Of a stretch of DNA of 38,409 nt, positions 1 through 9,639 are shown piece after piece. Origin of the DNA: Sphingobacterium paucimobilis HER1398 (GTDB lineage Bacteria > Bacteroidota > Bacteroidia > Sphingobacteriales > Sphingobacteriaceae); assembly GCF_000416985.1 (NCBI RefSeq), contig NZ_ATDL01000011.1, forward strand, positions 1-38,409. The letters run 5' to 3'. How positions within the stretch are numbered: the first letter of the stretch is position 1; each line of letters starts with the position of its first letter. The notes under the pieces were generated by a model that worked only from the letters and a program-made list of their open reading frames with translations, did no database searches and was not told the origin of the DNA. Both the position numbers and the translations under genes were made by a program.

Positions 1-427
1 CTTAAATCGCCCTGCCCAATCGGATAAACACCTACATCCTCGCCTACTGTTCTGCTCAATGCACCACTAAGGATGCTGTTGTCATCCGTACTTTGATAAC
101 CCGAAACCGTATAAGTCAATATCGGATCAGCTTCGCCGTACACTTTGCGCTGTCCGCTCGCAGCAGTTACCGTTAGCGTAGCTTGAGTAATAGCAAAATC
201 CGCTCCTGTAAAGTCTATATCATAATTAGCACCCGCACTTAAATCGCCCTGCCCAATCGGATAAACACCTACATCCTCGCCTACTGTTCTGCTCAATGCA
301 CCACTAAGGATGCTGTTGTCATCCGTACTTTGATAACCCGAAACCGTATAAGTCAATATCGGATCACCTTCGCCATACACTTTGCCCTGTCCGCTCTTGG
401 CAGTTACCGTTAGCGTAGCAGCCTCAA
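1..427 (-). repeat. Tandem 237-bp MBG-domain repeats
   Basis: The sequence starting at base 1 returns nearly unchanged at base 238, a period of 237 bp or 79 codons. One complete unit and part of the next are visible and more probably follow to the left. Each encodes a beta-sandwich MBG_2-type domain beginning TLTVTA. Near-identity at DNA level suggests recent duplication. Confidence 0.85.
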
Positions 428-3400
428 TCTTCAGCGTGGCCGTCAATTCTTTGTCCGGTCCACAACCAGAAAGTGTAGCCGTAATAGTATAAGTTCCGAC
501 ATTTACCGCTTCCGTAACCACAGTACCCAATGCGTCCTCTATTTTGTACGAAGGAGTAACACCCTGGGGAAGATTCGTTGCTATTATCGTATGTGTGGAT
601 CCATTATAAGTGACATCTAGATCTTCAAACACCACATTGTCGTAATTGATCTGCTCGCCCTGAAACTCATAAGCCCCTATATCAATGACACCTCCCGTAG
701 CAAAATCATATACTCTTGGGTTACCCGCCAGATCTTTCGTATCAGCACTCAATCCTGCATAATGGCTGTTGCTACCTGCATTCACTGCCGGAGAGCAGGC
801 TTGCAAACTATAATCCCCAGCCGCTGCATCCATAAACAGGTTGGTATACGCCACAGTGCCGTCCAAGTTATTGTTCCGCATATCGCCTGGATCTGCACTA
901 ATCGTCGCATCGATATCCTGTACCAGACTGTATTGGATATCTTTCGAGATACTACCCGCATTTGTACTTAAAGTACTGTTACTATTATCTGTCGTACTTT
1001 TTGCATTGCCATACACCAAGCTGTTATATACTGTAAACTTCTTATCCCCACTACCTTGAAAAAACACATAAGAAGACCCCTTATTTCCCGCCAAGGTACT
1101 GTTGTATAACTTGACTTCATTAGAAAAAGAAGAAGTAGAATAAATCCCACCGCCATCACCACTACTGCTATTATTACCACTACTGCTATTATTGTACACC
1201 GAAGAATTATTTAACGTAACCGAAGAAGAAGAAGAAAAAGAAGAAGAATAAGAACGAGAATAAATCCCACCGCCATTACTACTACTGCTATTATTATAGA
1301 CCGAAGAATTACTTAACGTAACCGAAGAAGAAGAAGAAGTAGAAGAAGAATTAATCCCACCACCATTACCACTACTGCTATTATTATAGACCGAAGAATT
1401 ACTTAACGTAACCGAAGAAAAAGAAGAAGTAGAAGAAGAATAAATCCCACCGCCATTACTACTACTGCTATTATTATAGACCGAAGAATTACTTAACGTA
1501 ACCGAAGAAGTAGAAGAAGTAGAAGAATAAGTAGAAATCCCACCGCCATTACCACTACTGCTATTATTATAGACCGAAGAATTACTTAATGTAACCGAAG
1601 AAGAAGAAGAAAAAGAAGAAGAAGAAATCCCTCCGCCATACCTTCTATAAGTATTTATTCCGTTAACAAACATGTAAGAATAAAGGTCATTTGCATTTCC
1701 CCCTGTGATGCCAAATCCATCCAGCTTTACTGCTACACTCTCCGTATCACTGGCTTCCAAGACCACATGGTAAGCATTATCTTGCCTTGTTGCATGATCT
1801 TTTAACTCGGTTAGTGGTATATTAACAGCATCATCGCCGTTCAAATCCCCACTCAGGATGGTGCCATCGGCGTTAGTCCCATCTTTACCGGGCAGGATAC
1901 GATCAGTCAGTGCTGTTTTACCGTTTGCCGGGTCAAAGCCACCGTACAGCTCCACATCTTTCACCATCAAGAAGGTACGGTCACGGGCATATTGTGCATC
2001 TGCACTGAAGTTCTTCCCATCTGCGGGCGTATACATAGGCTTGTAGGTACCCTTAGCAACGTAAATCTTTAAAGGATCCGATTCTGACCAAATCCCACTT
2101 GTTTTATTCGCATTCGCCCATTTCAGCGCATCCGCCAGTTCAGGGATAGCGTTTGCCCAACTATCGCCCGAGCCGTTTCCTCCATTGACATGCTTGTTGA
2201 CATAAAGGGTTTTGTTAGCGTCGGGGATAAAGCACAACACACCTTGATTGCTCTGGTTCTCATAAGCTCCAATATCAATTTTGCAACCTGAAAGCCTTGG
2301 ATTGCCCGCCAAATCCAGATCATGGCCCAAATCGCCGTCATATAATGCATTACTTCCTGCATCTATCGCCGGGCTGTTGTTTACCAACCTATAATCCCCA
2401 GCAGCTGCATCCATAAACAGGTTGGTGTACACCACAGTGCCGTCCAAGTTATTGTTCCGTATATCGCCTGGATCTGCACTAATCGTCGCATCGATATCCT
2501 GTACCAGACTGTATTGGATATCTTTCGGGATGCTACCCGTATTTGCACTTAAAGGACTGTTACTATTATCTGTCGTGCTTTTTGCATTCCCATACACCAA
2601 GCTGTTATATACTGTAAACTTCTTAGCCCCATTACCATCAAAATGCACATAAGAAGGCCCCTTATTTCCCGCCAAGGTACTGTTGTATAACTTGACTTCA
2701 TTAGAAGAAGAAGTAGAAAAAGAATAAATCCCACCGCCAGCACCACTACTGCTATTATTATAGACCGAAGAATTACTTAGCGTAACCGAAGAAGAAGAAG
2801 AATAAGAGTAAATCCCACCACCAACACCACTATAGCTATTATTAACATCACTGCTATTATTATAGACCGAAGAATTACTTAACGTAACCGAAGAAGAAGA
2901 AGAAGAACGAGAAAAAATCCCACCGCCATAAACACTACTGCTATTATTATAGACCGAAGAATTACTTAATGTAACCGAAGAAGAAGAACCAGCAGAATAA
3001 GAATAAATCCCACTTCCAGCTTCACTACTGCTATTATTATAGACCGAAGAACTACTTAAAGAAACCGAAGAAGAAGAAGAAGAAGAAGAAGAAGAAAAAA
3101 TCCCACCGCCTAAATATCTACTGCTATTATTATAGACCGAAGAATTACTTAATGTAACCAAAGAAGAATAATAAGAAGAAGAATAAATCCCACCGCCATT
3201 ATCACTACTGCTATTATTATAGACCGAAGAATTACTTAACGTAACAGAAGAAGAAGAAGAAGAATAAATCCCACCGCCAAGACCACTACTGCTATTATTA
3301 TAGACCGAAGAATTACTTAACGTAACAGAAGAAGAAGAAGAAGAAATCCCACCGCCATGTCTTCTATAGGTATTTATTCCGTTAACTATAATGTCAGGAG

Positions 3401-6400
3401 AAACATCATTTGCATTTCCCCCTGTGATGCCAAATCCATCCAGCTTTACTGCTACACTCTCCGTATCACTGGCTGCCACGATCACATGGTAAGCATTATC
3501 TTGCCTTGTTGCATGATCTTTTAGCTCTGTTAGTGGTATATTAACAGCATCATCGCCGTTCAGGTCACCACTCAGGATGGTACCATCGGCGTTAGTCCCA
3601 TCTTTACCGGGCAGTATACGGTCAGTCAGTGCTGTTTTACCGTTAGCCGGGTCAAAACCACCGTACAGCTCCACATCTTTCACCATCAAGAAGGTACGGT
3701 CACGGGCATATTGTGCATCTGCACTGAAACCCTTCCCATCTTCAGGTGTATACATAGGCTTGTAGGTACCTTTGGCAACGTAAATCTTTAAAGGATCTGA
3801 TTCTGACCAAAGCCCATTTCCTTTATTCGCATTCGCCCATTTCAGCGCATCCGCCAGTTCGGGTATAGCATTTGCCCAACTATCGCCCGAGCCGTTTCCT
3901 CCATTGACATGCTTGTTGACATAAAGGATTTTGTTAGCGTCGGGGATAAAGCACAACACACCTTGATTGCTCTGGTTCTCATAAGCTCCAATATCAATTT
4001 TGCAACCTGAAAGCCTTGGATTGCCCGCCAAATCCAGATCATTGCCCAAATCGCCGTCATATAATGCATTACTTCCTGCATCTATCGCCGGGCTGTTATT
4101 TGTTAGAGCATAGTCCCCAGCAGATGCATCCATAAACAGGTTGCTGTACGCCACAGTGCCGTCCAAGTTATTGTTCCGTATATCGCCTGGATCTGCACTA
4201 ATCGTCACATCTATATCCTGTACCAGACTGTATTGGATATCTTTCGGGATGTTACCTGTTTTTGATCCTAAGCTACTGTTGCTATTATCTGTCGTACTTT
4301 TTGCATTGCCATACACCAAGCTGTTATATACTGTAAACTTATTAGCCCCACCACCATCAAAAAATACATAAGAAGGCCCCTTATTTCCCACCAAGGTACT
4401 GTTGTATAACTTGACATCATTAAAATAAGAATAAGAATAAGAATAAATCCCACTGCCATCAGCACTACTGCTATTATTATAGACCGAAGAATTACTTAAC
4501 CTAACAGAAGAATAAGAATGAATAGAAAAAGAATAAGAATAAATCCCACCGCCAGCACCACTACTGCTGCTATTATGATAGACCGAAGAACTACTTAACC
4601 TAACAGAAGAAGAATAAGAATAAGAATAAGAATAAATCCCACCGCCATTAGCACTACTTCTATTATGATAGACCGACGAATTACTTAACGTAACCGAAGA
4701 AGAAGAAGAAGGAGAAGAACAATAAATCCCACCGCCAGCACCACTACTGCTGCTATTATGATAGACCGACGAATTACTTAACGTAACCGAAAAAGAAAAA
4801 GTAGAAGAAGTAGAAGAAGTAGGAGAATAAGTAGAAATCCCACCGCCATTACCACTACTGCTATTATTATAAACCGAAGAATTACTTAACGTAACCGAAG
4901 AAGAAGAAAAAGCAACAGCAGAAGAAGAAACCCCACCGCCTGAATATCTATAAACAGACTGTCCCTTTACTATAATTCCAGAAGCAACATCATCTGCGTT
5001 TCCCCCTGTGATGCCAAATCCATCCAGCTTTACTGCTACACTCTCCGTATCACTGGCTGCCACGACCACATGGTAAGCATTGTCTTGCCTTGTTGCATGA
5101 TCTTTTAACTCGGTTAGTGGTATATTAACAGCATCATCGCCGTTCAAGTCACCACTTAAGATGGTGCCATCGGCGTTAGTCCCATCTTTACTGGGCAGGA
5201 TACGCTCAGTCAGTGCTGTTTTACCGTTAGCCGGATCAAAGCCACCGTACAGCTCGACATTTTTCACCATCAAGAATGTACGGTCACGGGCATATTGTGC
5301 ATCTGCACTGAAGTTCCTCCCATCTTCAGGCGTATACATAGGCTTGTAGGTACCTTTGGCAACGTAAATCTTTAAAGGAGTAGCCGCTGACCAAAGCCCA
5401 CTTGTTTTATTCGCACTCGCCCATTTCAGCGCATCCGCCAGTTCGGGTATAGCATTAGCCCAACTATCGCCCGAGCCGTTTCCACCATTGACATGCTTGT
5501 TGACATAAAGGGTTTTGTTAGCGTCGGGGATAAAGCACAACACTCCTTGCTCGCCCTGAAACTCATAAGCCCCTATATCAATGACACCTCCCGTAGCAAA
5601 ATTATATACTCTTGGATTACCCGCCAGATCTTTCGTATCAGCACTCAATCCTGCATAATGGCTGTTGCTACCTGCATTCACTGCCGGAGAGCAGGCTTGC
5701 AAACTATAATCCCCAGCAGCTGCATCCATAAACAGGTTGCTATACGCCACAGTGCCGTCCAAGTTATTGTTTCGTATATCTCCAAAAGCGGTGCTGCTGC
5801 TAGCATTGATACCCTGTACCAAACTATATTGGATATCTTTCGAGATGCTACCCGCATTTGTACTTAAAGTACTGTTGCTATTATCTGTCGTGCTTTTTGC
5901 ATTGCCATATATCAAGCTGCTACGTACCGTAAACTTTTTATCCCCATTACCATCAAAAAACACATAAGAAGTTCCCGTATTTCCCGCCAAGGTACTGTTG
6001 TTTAACTTGACTTCATTAGAAGAAGAATTAGAAGAAGAATTAGAGTAAATCCCACTGCCAGCATCACTACTGCTATTATTGTAGACCGAAGAATTACTTA
6101 ACGTAACCGAAGAAGAAGAGGAAGAAGAAGAAAGAATCCCACCGCCATTACCGCTACTGCTATTATTGTAGACCGAAGAATTACTTAAACTAACAAAAGA
6201 AGAAGGAGAATAAGAATAAATCCCACCGCCATCACCACTACTGCTATTATTGTAAACCGAAGAACTACTTAAAGAAACCGAAGAATAAGAATAAGGAGAA
6301 GAAGAAATCCCACCGCCAGCACCACTACTGCTATTATTGTAAACTGAAGAACTACTTAACGTAACAGAAGAAGAAGAAGTATGAGAATTAGAAGAAATCC

Positions 6401-7271
6401 CACCGCCATCACCACCACTGCTATTATTGTAGACCGAAGAATTCCTTAGCGTAACCGAAGAAGAATAAGAATAAGAAAAAGAATAAATCCCACCGCCAGC
6501 ATCACTACTGCTATTATTATAGACCGAAGAATTACTTAACGTAACCGAAGAAGAAGTAGAAGGAAAAGAAGAAGAAGAAAAAGAATAAATCCCACCGCCA
6601 TGTTTTCCTAAAGTATTTCTTTGGTTAACTGAAATGGAATAATAAGCATCATTTGCGTTTCCCCCTGTGATGCCAAATCCATCCAGCTTTACTGCTACAC
6701 TCTCCGTACCGCTGGCTGCCAAGACCACATGGTAAGCATTCTCCGCATTACCGGTTATCCCCACAGCTCCCTGACCGGGAATGGTACCAACAGCATCATC
6801 GCCGTTCAAGTCACCACTTAAGATCGTACCATCGGCGTTAGCTCCATCTTTACCGGGCAGGATACGGTCAGTCAGTGCTGTTTTACCGTTGGCCGGGTCA
6901 AAGCCACCGTACAGCTCCACATCTTTCACCATCAAGAAGGTACGGTCACGGGCATACTGTGCATCCGCACTGAAGTTCTTCCCATCTTCGGGCGTATACA
7001 TAGGCTTGTAGGTACCTTTGGCAACGTAAATCTTTAAAGGAGTAGCCGCTGACCAAAGCCCATTTCCTTTATTCGCATTCGCCCATTTCAGCGCATCCGC
7101 CAGTTCAGGTATAGCATTTGCCCAACTATCGCCCGAGCCATTGCTACCTATTACATTTTTATTGACGTAAATAATCCTTTGGGCATCCGGCTGCACTGTC
7201 TGGGCAATTCCCTCCGCACAAAAGGTCAACAACAGCATGATAATAGAGAGGTAATGGCTAACACGATTCAT
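1..7271 (-). CDS. Giant secreted beta-helix / MBG-repeat surface protein (5' part, 3' end outside window)
   Basis: The frame is open from an ATG at 7271 to the left edge, so at least 2,423 codons. I spot-checked about 20 lines across its length for in-frame stops and found none. Residues 1-24 are a signal peptide ending near AEGIAQ. Four modules follow, each starting with YVNK-x-V-x-G-x-NGSGDSWANA, continuing through a choice-of-anchor-Q / right-handed beta-helix region with many TLSNSSVYNNSS rungs, and closing with IDIGAYE. After about residue 2210 comes an Ig-like segment, then 79-residue MBG repeats (KVYGEADPILTYTVSGY). Proteins of this build are surface adhesins or matrix proteins, often exported by the type IX system; the C-terminal sorting domain would be off-window. 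The divergent TPR/HTH regulator at 7547 may control it. Domain class is confident; the function is inferred. Confidence 0.9.
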   Translation of the reverse strand, partial: MNRVSHYLSIIMLLLTFCAEGIAQTVQPDAQRIIYVNKNVIGSNGSGDSWANAIPELADALKWANANKGNGLWSAATPLKIYVAKGTYKPMYTPEDGKNFSADAQYARDRTFLMVKDVELYGGFDPANGKTALTDRILPGKDGANADGTILSGDLNGDDAVGTIPGQGAVGITGNAENAYHVVLAASGTESVAVKLDGFGITGGNANDAYYSISVNQRNTLGKHGGGIYSFSSSSFPSTSSSVTLSNSSVYNNSSSDAGGGIYSFSYSYSSSVTLRNSSVYNNSSGGDGGGISSNSHTSSSSVTLSSSSVYNNSSSGAGGGISSSPYSYSSVSLSSSSVYNNSSSGDGGGIYSYSPSSFVSLSNSSVYNNSSSGNGGGILSSSSSSSSVTLSNSSVYNNSSSDAGSGIYSNSSSNSSSNEVKLNNSTLAGNTGTSYVFFDGNGDKKFTVRSSLIYGNAKSTTDNSNSTLSTNAGSISKDIQYSLVQGINASSSTAFGDIRNNNLDGTVAYSNLFMDAAAGDYSLQACSPAVNAGSNSHYAGLSADTKDLAGNPRVYNFATGGVIDIGAYEFQGEQGVLCFIPDANKTLYVNKHVNGGNGSGDSWANAIPELADALKWASANKTSGLWSAATPLKIYVAKGTYKPMYTPEDGRNFSADAQYARDRTFLMVKNVELYGGFDPANGKTALTERILPSKDGTNADGTILSGDLNGDDAVNIPLTELKDHATRQDNAYHVVVAASDTESVAVKLDGFGITGGNADDVASGIIVKGQSVYRYSGGGVSSSAVAFSSSSVTLSNSSVYNNSSSGNGGGISTYSPTSSTSSTFSFSVTLSNSSVYHNSSSSGAGGGIYCSSPSSSSSVTLSNSSVYHNRSSANGGGIYSYSYSYSSSVRLSSSSVYHNSSSSGAGGGIYSYSFSIHSYSSVRLSNSSVYNNSSSADGSGIYSYSYSYFNDVKLYNSTLVGNKGPSYVFFDGGGANKFTVYNSLVYGNAKSTTDNSNSSLGSKTGNIPKDIQYSLVQDIDVTISADPGDIRNNNLDGTVAYSNLFMDASAGDYALTNNSPAIDAGSNALYDGDLGNDLDLAGNPRLSGCKIDIGAYENQSNQGVLCFIPDANKILYVNKHVNGGNGSGDSWANAIPELADALKWANANKGNGLWSESDPLKIYVAKGTYKPMYTPEDGKGFSADAQYARDRTFLMVKDVELYGGFDPANGKTALTDRILPGKDGTNADGTILSGDLNGDDAVNIPLTELKDHATRQDNAYHVIVAASDTESVAVKLDGFGITGGNANDVSPDIIVNGINTYRRHGGGISSSSSSVTLSNSSVYNNSSSGLGGGIYSSSSSSVTLSNSSVYNNSSSDNGGGIYSSSYYSSLVTLSNSSVYNNSSRYLGGGIFSSSSSSSSSSVSLSSSSVYNNSSSEAGSGIYSYSAGSSSSVTLSNSSVYNNSSSVYGGGIFSRSSSSSSVTLSNSSVYNNSSDVNNSYSGVGGGIYSYSSSSSVTLSNSSVYNNSSSGAGGGIYSFSTSSSNEVKLYNSTLAGNKGPSYVHFDGNGAKKFTVYNSLVYGNAKSTTDNSNSPLSANTGSIPKDIQYSLVQDIDATISADPGDIRNNNLDGTVVYTNLFMDAAAGDYRLVNNSPAIDAGSNALYDGDLGHDLDLAGNPRLSGCKIDIGAYENQSNQGVLCFIPDANKTLYVNKHVNGGNGSGDSWANAIPELADALKWANANKTSGIWSESDPLKIYVAKGTYKPMYTPADGKNFSADAQYARDRTFLMVKDVELYGGFDPANGKTALTDRILPGKDGTNADGTILSGDLNGDDAVNIPLTELKDHATRQDNAYHVVLEASDTESVAVKLDGFGITGGNANDLYSYMFVNGINTYRRYGGGISSSSFSSSSSVTLSNSSVYNNSSSGNGGGISTYSSTSSTSSVTLSNSSVYNNSSSSNGGGIYSSSTSSFSSVTLSNSSVYNNSSSGNGGGINSSSTSSSSSVTLSNSSVYNNSSSSNGGGIYSRSYSSSFSSSSSVTLNNSSVYNNSSSGNNSSSGDGGGIYSTSSFSNEVKLYNSTLAGNKGSSYVFFQGSGDKKFTVYNSLVYGNAKSTTDNSNSTLSTNAGSISKDIQYSLVQDIDATISADPGDMRNNNLDGTVAYTNLFMDAAAGDYSLQACSPAVNAGSNSHYAGLSADTKDLAGNPRVYDFATGGVIDIGAYEFQGEQINYDNVVFEDLDVTYNGSTHTIIATNLPQGVTPSYKIEDALGTVVTEAVNVGTYTITATLSGCGPDKELTATLKIEAATLTVTAKSGQGKVYGEGDPILTYTVSGYQSTDDNSILSGALSRTVGEDVGVYPIGQGDLSAGANYDIDFTGADFAITQATLTVTAASGQRKVYGEADPILTYTVSGYQSTDDNSILSGALSRTVGEDVGVYPIGQGDL
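1115..1630 (-). repeat. Serine-rung microsatellite block, module 4
   Basis: About five rung units, with a duplicated NNSSSG half-unit near 1165-1195. Same GAA-tract coding of serine loops. Confidence 0.8.
2690..3345 (-). repeat. Serine-rung microsatellite block, module 3
   Basis: About seven rung units, the largest set. It contains the longest uninterrupted GAA tract of the window, about nine repeats at 3067-3094. One unit (around 2815-2860) carries an extra half rung ending NNSYSG. Confidence 0.8.
4410..4935 (-). repeat. Serine-rung microsatellite block, module 2
   Basis: About five rung units of the same design as in the other modules. Here many tracts read as alternating Ser and Tyr (plus-strand AGAATA), giving SYSYSYS instead of pure serine. 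Confidence 0.8.
5995..6600 (-). repeat. Serine-rung microsatellite block, module 1
   Basis: About six copies of a 26-30 codon unit (TLSNSSVYNNSS, a GGGIYS turn, then a serine tract). The serine tracts are runs of the GAA trinucleotide on the plus strand, read as TCT codons on the minus strand. Tract length and single-base variants (GTA, GGA, AAA, ATA) differ from unit to unit. Confidence 0.8.
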
Positions 7272-7546
7272 AGTTAATATTTTTGATGTTTGGAATCCTT
7301 ATGCAATCGCAAAAGAATTAATAAAGGCCTAAACTATCGAAAAAGGCCATATCAACTACATTTAGGGGTGGGACAAATATGGGACAAATTCAAAAAACAC
7401 ACCTAACAACCTAATAATGAGTCGTATTGAAAATACATCAGAATAGCTTTACCTATAAATATATTTTGTTTCGCTTTAGAATTTTGTTTGGTTATCTTTA
7501 CCCTGATTTGGACAAACCAATAGAAATCAATAAGAAAATATTGCGG
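7272..7546. other. Divergent intergenic region between giant surface gene and TPR/HTH regulator
   Basis: 275 bp, AT-rich, separating two divergent starts. It must hold promoters for both genes, but I found no clean TAnnTTTG match on either strand. A near-duplicate, gtgggacaaatatgggacaa, lies at 7369-7388 and could be a regulator site; this is speculative. Confidence 0.5.
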
Positions 7547-9268
7547 ATGACCGTCTACCTTAGGCTATTTTTTTTCCTAACGATACTCTGTCTCAGCCAG
7601 CACATATATGCTGCAGATAGTCTTGCTATGCATGTACATACCGTGCTCCAAGAGATTCCCGAAACCGAAAAAACGCAACTTGACCAGCGAGTCGACGCTA
7701 TCCAAAAAGCACAACCTATTCAAAATCCCAAAGCATTATCCGCCATTTATCACAGCCTGTTGGCAGAATCCTATGCCCAGATAAAGGACCATAAAACCCC
7801 TGTAAGCGAATGGTTATTTGCCCATGCGCTATCCGATATCCAAAATACCAACAATACCGGGCTCCTTATCTGGGTAAATACCCTCTATGGCTATTACTAT
7901 TATAAGTACAACGATTACATCCATGCTCTCCCCTATTTTTTAGAGAGCTCCCGCCGTATCGACTCCTATCCGGTCAGACAGCTCCCCGAAGCCAACCAAG
8001 TATTGATAAAAAACGCTTATTTTTTTGGCACAATCGATGATAACCAAAAATCATTAGACCTCTTACAGGCCGCTTTGGAAATTACCCCTTCGGCATCTAC
8101 CGAAACCGGGCAGATCTTATACGCTATAGGATTGCTTTACATGAAGCAAGAGAAATGGCAGGAAGCCGAGAGTTACTTCACCCGTACCCTGACCTCGTCA
8201 CAGGCGAATGCAGATCAGCTACGCTATGCCAAGACACTTGGCGAACTGGCTATTCTTTATGACCGCCGCGGCGAGACCGCTAAAGCTATTTCAGCCCAGC
8301 TGGAAAACATAGCCATCTCCCACAACAACAACGACCCGCGCAATATCATGTATGCGCAGATCCAGCTGGGACGGCTCTATCTGCAGCATCGAGTGCTAGA
8401 CAGTGCCCAACACTATCTCGCTGAATCTCTTGCCTACGCAGAAACCAAAGACTATCTAAAATCCTATGAAAAAAATATAATCGAGTTACAATTAGACATT
8501 GCCCAAGCGAAGGGTGATGCCGCGCGGGAGCTGTCACTCCGAAGACGCCTCGAACAGATCAATCGGCATCTATCGCTCACAGACGGACAGTCTATTGTTG
8601 ATCAAGTAAACTGGGAAACACAAAAAGAGCGCATCCGTTGGCAACTGGAAGCCGAACAAAATAAATTAAAACGGGCGTCACTACTCAAATGGGCCTGGGG
8701 CGCAGTCAGTCTGTTATTGGCACTGATCATCATACTCCTGCTTATTACCCACAAAAAACGACTGAAACTGCAACAGGTAGAATTCGAGAGAAAGCTACTT
8801 TCCTTTCAGATAGAGAAAATAGAATCAGAGACCACCCTCTCCAATACCCACAATACCCTCTCGTCCTATCAGGTATACCTCAAGGATAAAAACGAACAGA
8901 TACAGCGCCTTGAAGGTGAGATTACTAAATTGAGAAACAACGGCAGTACAAGCACTCAAAAACAGCGTTTTTCATTAGAGAGCCTCTTGAAATCCCACTT
9001 ATTGACCGATGAAAATTGGTTTGAATTCAAAAAAGCTTTTATGGCCGAAAATGCAGATGCTTACCAGACTATACTCAACTGTCTTCCTGACATTACAGAA
9101 TCTAATTTGCGTATCATCCTGCTGCTCAAGATGGGATTGGACAACCATCAGATATCTCATCTGCTCGGTGTCACGACCGATGCCGTCCGTAAATCCAAAC
9201 AGCGTATGCGCAAAAAATATGGGGAGCGCCTCGATCCGGTTTTCAATTTTGAAACTATCGAAGATTAA
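7547..9268 (+). CDS. Membrane-anchored TPR protein with C-terminal LuxR-like HTH
   Basis: 573 residues from the ATG at 7547. A TTG 120 bases upstream is also in frame, but the ATG directly starts a signal peptide (MTVYLRLFFFLTILCL), so I prefer it. Residues about 30-340 are TPR-like helices, including LLYMKQEKWQEAESYF. One transmembrane helix lies at about 380-403 (AVSLLLALIIILLL), then a coiled coil to about 455. The end, about 515-562, is a helix-turn-helix with HQISHLLGVTTDAVRKSKQR. This architecture, periplasmic TPR sensor plus cytoplasmic DNA-binding domain, is common among Bacteroidota regulators. It is divergent from the giant surface gene, which makes that gene a plausible target (inference). 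Architecture confident; ligand and regulon unknown. Confidence 0.88.
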   Translation: MTVYLRLFFFLTILCLSQHIYAADSLAMHVHTVLQEIPETEKTQLDQRVDAIQKAQPIQNPKALSAIYHSLLAESYAQIKDHKTPVSEWLFAHALSDIQNTNNTGLLIWVNTLYGYYYYKYNDYIHALPYFLESSRRIDSYPVRQLPEANQVLIKNAYFFGTIDDNQKSLDLLQAALEITPSASTETGQILYAIGLLYMKQEKWQEAESYFTRTLTSSQANADQLRYAKTLGELAILYDRRGETAKAISAQLENIAISHNNNDPRNIMYAQIQLGRLYLQHRVLDSAQHYLAESLAYAETKDYLKSYEKNIIELQLDIAQAKGDAARELSLRRRLEQINRHLSLTDGQSIVDQVNWETQKERIRWQLEAEQNKLKRASLLKWAWGAVSLLLALIIILLLITHKKRLKLQQVEFERKLLSFQIEKIESETTLSNTHNTLSSYQVYLKDKNEQIQRLEGEITKLRNNGSTSTQKQRFSLESLLKSHLLTDENWFEFKKAFMAENADAYQTILNCLPDITESNLRIILLLKMGLDNHQISHLLGVTTDAVRKSKQRMRKKYGERLDPVFNFETIED

Positions 9269-9539
9269 GTATCCTCCCCCCTCCATAGACAGCTTCACAA
9301 GCTACCAATGACAGATTACGGTGAACTCGCAAGCTCGGTCTGCGAACCATCTCGTCTTTGCGAAGCACGAAGCAATATCTACAAGCTATAATAGCTAGCA
9401 GTGCTGTCAGCACAACTACTGCAAAAGGATTGGGCTTATCGCAACTCACTTTCATCCCATTCTAACATCCTATCAGAAAACATAAAGTTCATAAAAGTCA
9501 ACATGTTGATTCTTCTTTCTACTTGACAGATATAGAGGT
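9269..9539. other. Intergenic region after TPR/HTH regulator
   Basis: No gene supported. It holds a degenerate interspersed repeat at 9353-9378 and a short hairpin near 9392-9404 (GTGCTG, one base, CAGCAC). Small ORFs here are shadows. Confidence 0.6.
9353..9378 (+). repeat. Degenerate interspersed repeat of the 'TTGCGA...CGAAGCAAT' type
   Basis: The segment cgtctttgcgaagcacgaag followed by caatat resembles the widespread dispersed bacterial repeat GTCATTGCGAGG...GAAGCAATC. A second relative lies at 32539-32578. Identification is from memory of the family consensus. Confidence 0.45.
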
Positions 9540-9571
9540 TTTGGAAACTTCATAAATAAAATATAGATTTG
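9540..9571 (+). promoter_or_regulatory. Bacteroidota vegetative promoter for the ECF sigma/FecR genes
   Basis: TTTG at 9540-9543, a 20-base spacer, then TAGATTTG at 9564-9571. This matches the Bacteroidota consensus TTTG-N19-TAnnTTTG, with the spacer one base longer. It lies 68 bases before the preferred sigma-factor start, so basal expression of the regulator looks housekeeping-driven. Confidence 0.7.
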
Positions 9572-9639
9572 CCTTTGAGCTAACCCGTAATCTAAACGAA
9601 GTAAATCTTCCTGTTTTATTTTACTTGTAATTGGATATA

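Larger units (their letters stand above)
640..7200 (-). repeat. Four in-frame 1.6-1.7 kb modules of the giant surface gene
   Basis: The landmark ttcagcgcatccgcc recurs at 2122, 3841, 5425 and 7087. Spacings are 1719, 1584 and 1662 bp, all multiples of three. Each module encodes an N-terminal cap, a pectate-lyase-like helix start, a variable number of serine-rich rungs (about 6, 5, 7 and 5 in coding order) and a conserved end. The length differences come mainly from the number and size of serine rungs. Such long near-identical tandem copies are prone to recombination and to assembly collapse. Confidence 0.85.

Noticed and set aside
1000..6650. Repeats resembling a CRISPR array
   Set aside because: The recurring 80-100 base units lie inside one open reading frame, encode beta-helix rungs, and the variable parts are triplet microsatellites, not unique spacers. 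No cas genes are present.
762..7011. Many 60-124 codon plus- and minus-strand ORFs within the giant gene
   Set aside because: They recur once per module in the same relative place, so they are shadows of the repeated coding sequence in other frames.
7427..7546. TTG start adding 40 residues to the TPR/HTH regulator
   Set aside because: The added residues contain no signal and precede a normal Sec signal peptide that starts at ATG 7547.
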